DNA from: Roseomonas populi
GTDB taxonomy: Bacteria > Pseudomonadota > Alphaproteobacteria > Acetobacterales > Acetobacteraceae
Length of the DNA: 46,722 nt
Direction: 5' to 3'
NCBI RefSeq assembly: GCF_024594815.1
Contig: NZ_JANJOU010000039.1
Coordinates: 1 to 46,722, forward strand
Program-made: the position numbers and the translations under genes
Part shown: positions 46,247-46,722 of the stretch, piece after piece
How positions within the stretch are numbered: the first letter of the stretch is position 1
How the letters are laid out: every line of letters begins with the position of its first letter
Notes under the pieces: generated by a model
Told to the model about the DNA's origin: nothing
Database searches by the model: none
The model's input: only the letters and a program-made list of their open reading frames with translations

Positions 46247-46722
46247 ATGACTTCGCCCGATCTCCCCCGCGCTGTACTGGAAGCGGCCTCGATCTGCTCT
46301 ACCTGGGCAGCAGAGGGCGGACCTGGCGGCGCCCTGGTCGTCTTCGACACCGCGGGGCCGCGCGAGGTCGTGGCAGGCGGGCTCGCCAGCCTGGAGCACG
46401 GCCTGCCCTTCACCCCCGCCACCCCGACTCGCTGGGCCTCGATCAGCAAGCAGTTCTGTGCCACGACGGCCCTGCTGGCCGGCTTCCGCCCGGAGGACCG
46501 CCTCGCCGCGCTCGTTCCCGGCCTGGCCCCCGCGATTGGCGCCCTCCCGTTGGCGCGCGCCATGGACATGACCGGCGCCATCCCCGACCTGATGGAGACG
46601 CTCTGGCTGCTTGGCCTGCCCTTCAGTGCCAGCCTGTCCGAGGCGGAGCTGCTCGAGCTCTGCCGCCGCCTACCCGGCACGGGCGGGGCGCCCGGGGAGG
46701 AGATGGCCTACTCCAACACGGG
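46247..46722 (+). CDS. Serine hydrolase of the beta-lactamase family, 5' part
   Basis: The frame starts MTSPDLPRAVLEAA and stays open to the window end (158 codons seen). The catalytic SxxK is SISK (in TRWASISKQFCAT) and the YxN motif begins as YSNTG at the very end. Together they define the class C beta-lactamase/DD-peptidase/esterase fold. There is no signal peptide, so a cytoplasmic D-aminopeptidase- or esterase-like role is more likely than antibiotic resistance. The C-terminal part is outside the window. Confidence 0.8.
   Translation, partial: MTSPDLPRAVLEAASICSTWAAEGGPGGALVVFDTAGPREVVAGGLASLEHGLPFTPATPTRWASISKQFCATTALLAGFRPEDRLAALVPGLAPAIGALPLARAMDMTGAIPDLMETLWLLGLPFSASLSEAELLELCRRLPGTGGAPGEEMAYSNT

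Noticed and set aside
1-46722. CRISPR arrays, phage genes, toxin-antitoxin or classic defence systems
   Set aside because: I looked for regularly spaced repeats, integrases, Cas, restriction or antitoxin-like proteins and saw none.

Overview
This 46.7 kb window is a very GC-rich (about 70%) stretch of bacterial chromosome or large replicon. Codon use, the wealth of Bug-type (TctC-like) solute receptors and the catabolic gene content suggest an alphaproteobacterium of the Acetobacteraceae (Roseomonas-like). That placement is an inference from gene style; the window has no rRNA, tRNA or other phylogenetic marker.

Layout. The left edge (1-130) looks like the end of an insertion sequence. From about 0.2 to 23.9 kb lies a dense catabolic block for CoA-thioester substrates: SDR dehydrogenases, a quinone oxidoreductase-like MDR, two AMP-forming acyl-CoA ligases, one NDP-forming acyl-CoA synthetase, an acyl-CoA dehydrogenase, an iron-type alcohol dehydrogenase, an AMACR-like family III CoA transferase, a crotonase, a thiolase-like protein with a DUF35 partner, a nitronate monooxygenase-like flavoprotein and a metallo-beta-lactamase-fold hydrolase. 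Five Bug receptors and IclR and TetR regulators are interleaved. The genes at 15206-23880 are packed head to tail with overlaps or gaps of 5-11 nt, consistent with one nine-gene operon. Three promoters around this block share the same layout (TTGACT, 16 nt, TACCAT-like) with an embedded inverted repeat; the TetR protein encoded among them is the obvious candidate ligand.

From 23.9 to 29.6 kb the region is looser: a Tat-exported fumarylacetoacetate-hydrolase-family protein, long gene-free stretches, a PACE-type drug efflux protein divergent from a LysR regulator, and a second LysR regulator. That second regulator is divergent from an operon (29.7-33.0 kb) of a 2-oxoglutarate/Fe(II) oxygenase plus a polar amino-acid-type ABC importer (binding protein and two permeases, no ATPase). 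A decayed patch (33.0-34.0 kb) holds an SMP-30/gluconolactonase pseudogene and a Bug receptor remnant. It is followed by a glutathione S-transferase, a small unknown acidic protein, and an SDR divergent from a GntR regulator.

The right part (37.3-45.8 kb) is a second catabolic set. An MhpA-like aromatic hydroxylase is co-transcribed with a Bug receptor and divergent from an extradiol ring-cleavage dioxygenase whose active-site residues match homoprotocatechuate 2,3-dioxygenase. Next comes a hydantoinase/oxoprolinase A-B pair co-transcribed with another Bug receptor. The window ends with a RecD-like helicase remnant and the start of a serine beta-lactamase-fold hydrolase.

Taken together this is an uptake-and-degradation region: periplasmic receptors paired with catabolic operons, each with a local regulator. 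The most unusual element is the thiolase-like protein in which the nucleophilic Cys is Ser, coupled to a DUF35 protein that has lost its zinc-ribbon cysteines. This recalls thiolase-fold aldolases more than true thiolases.
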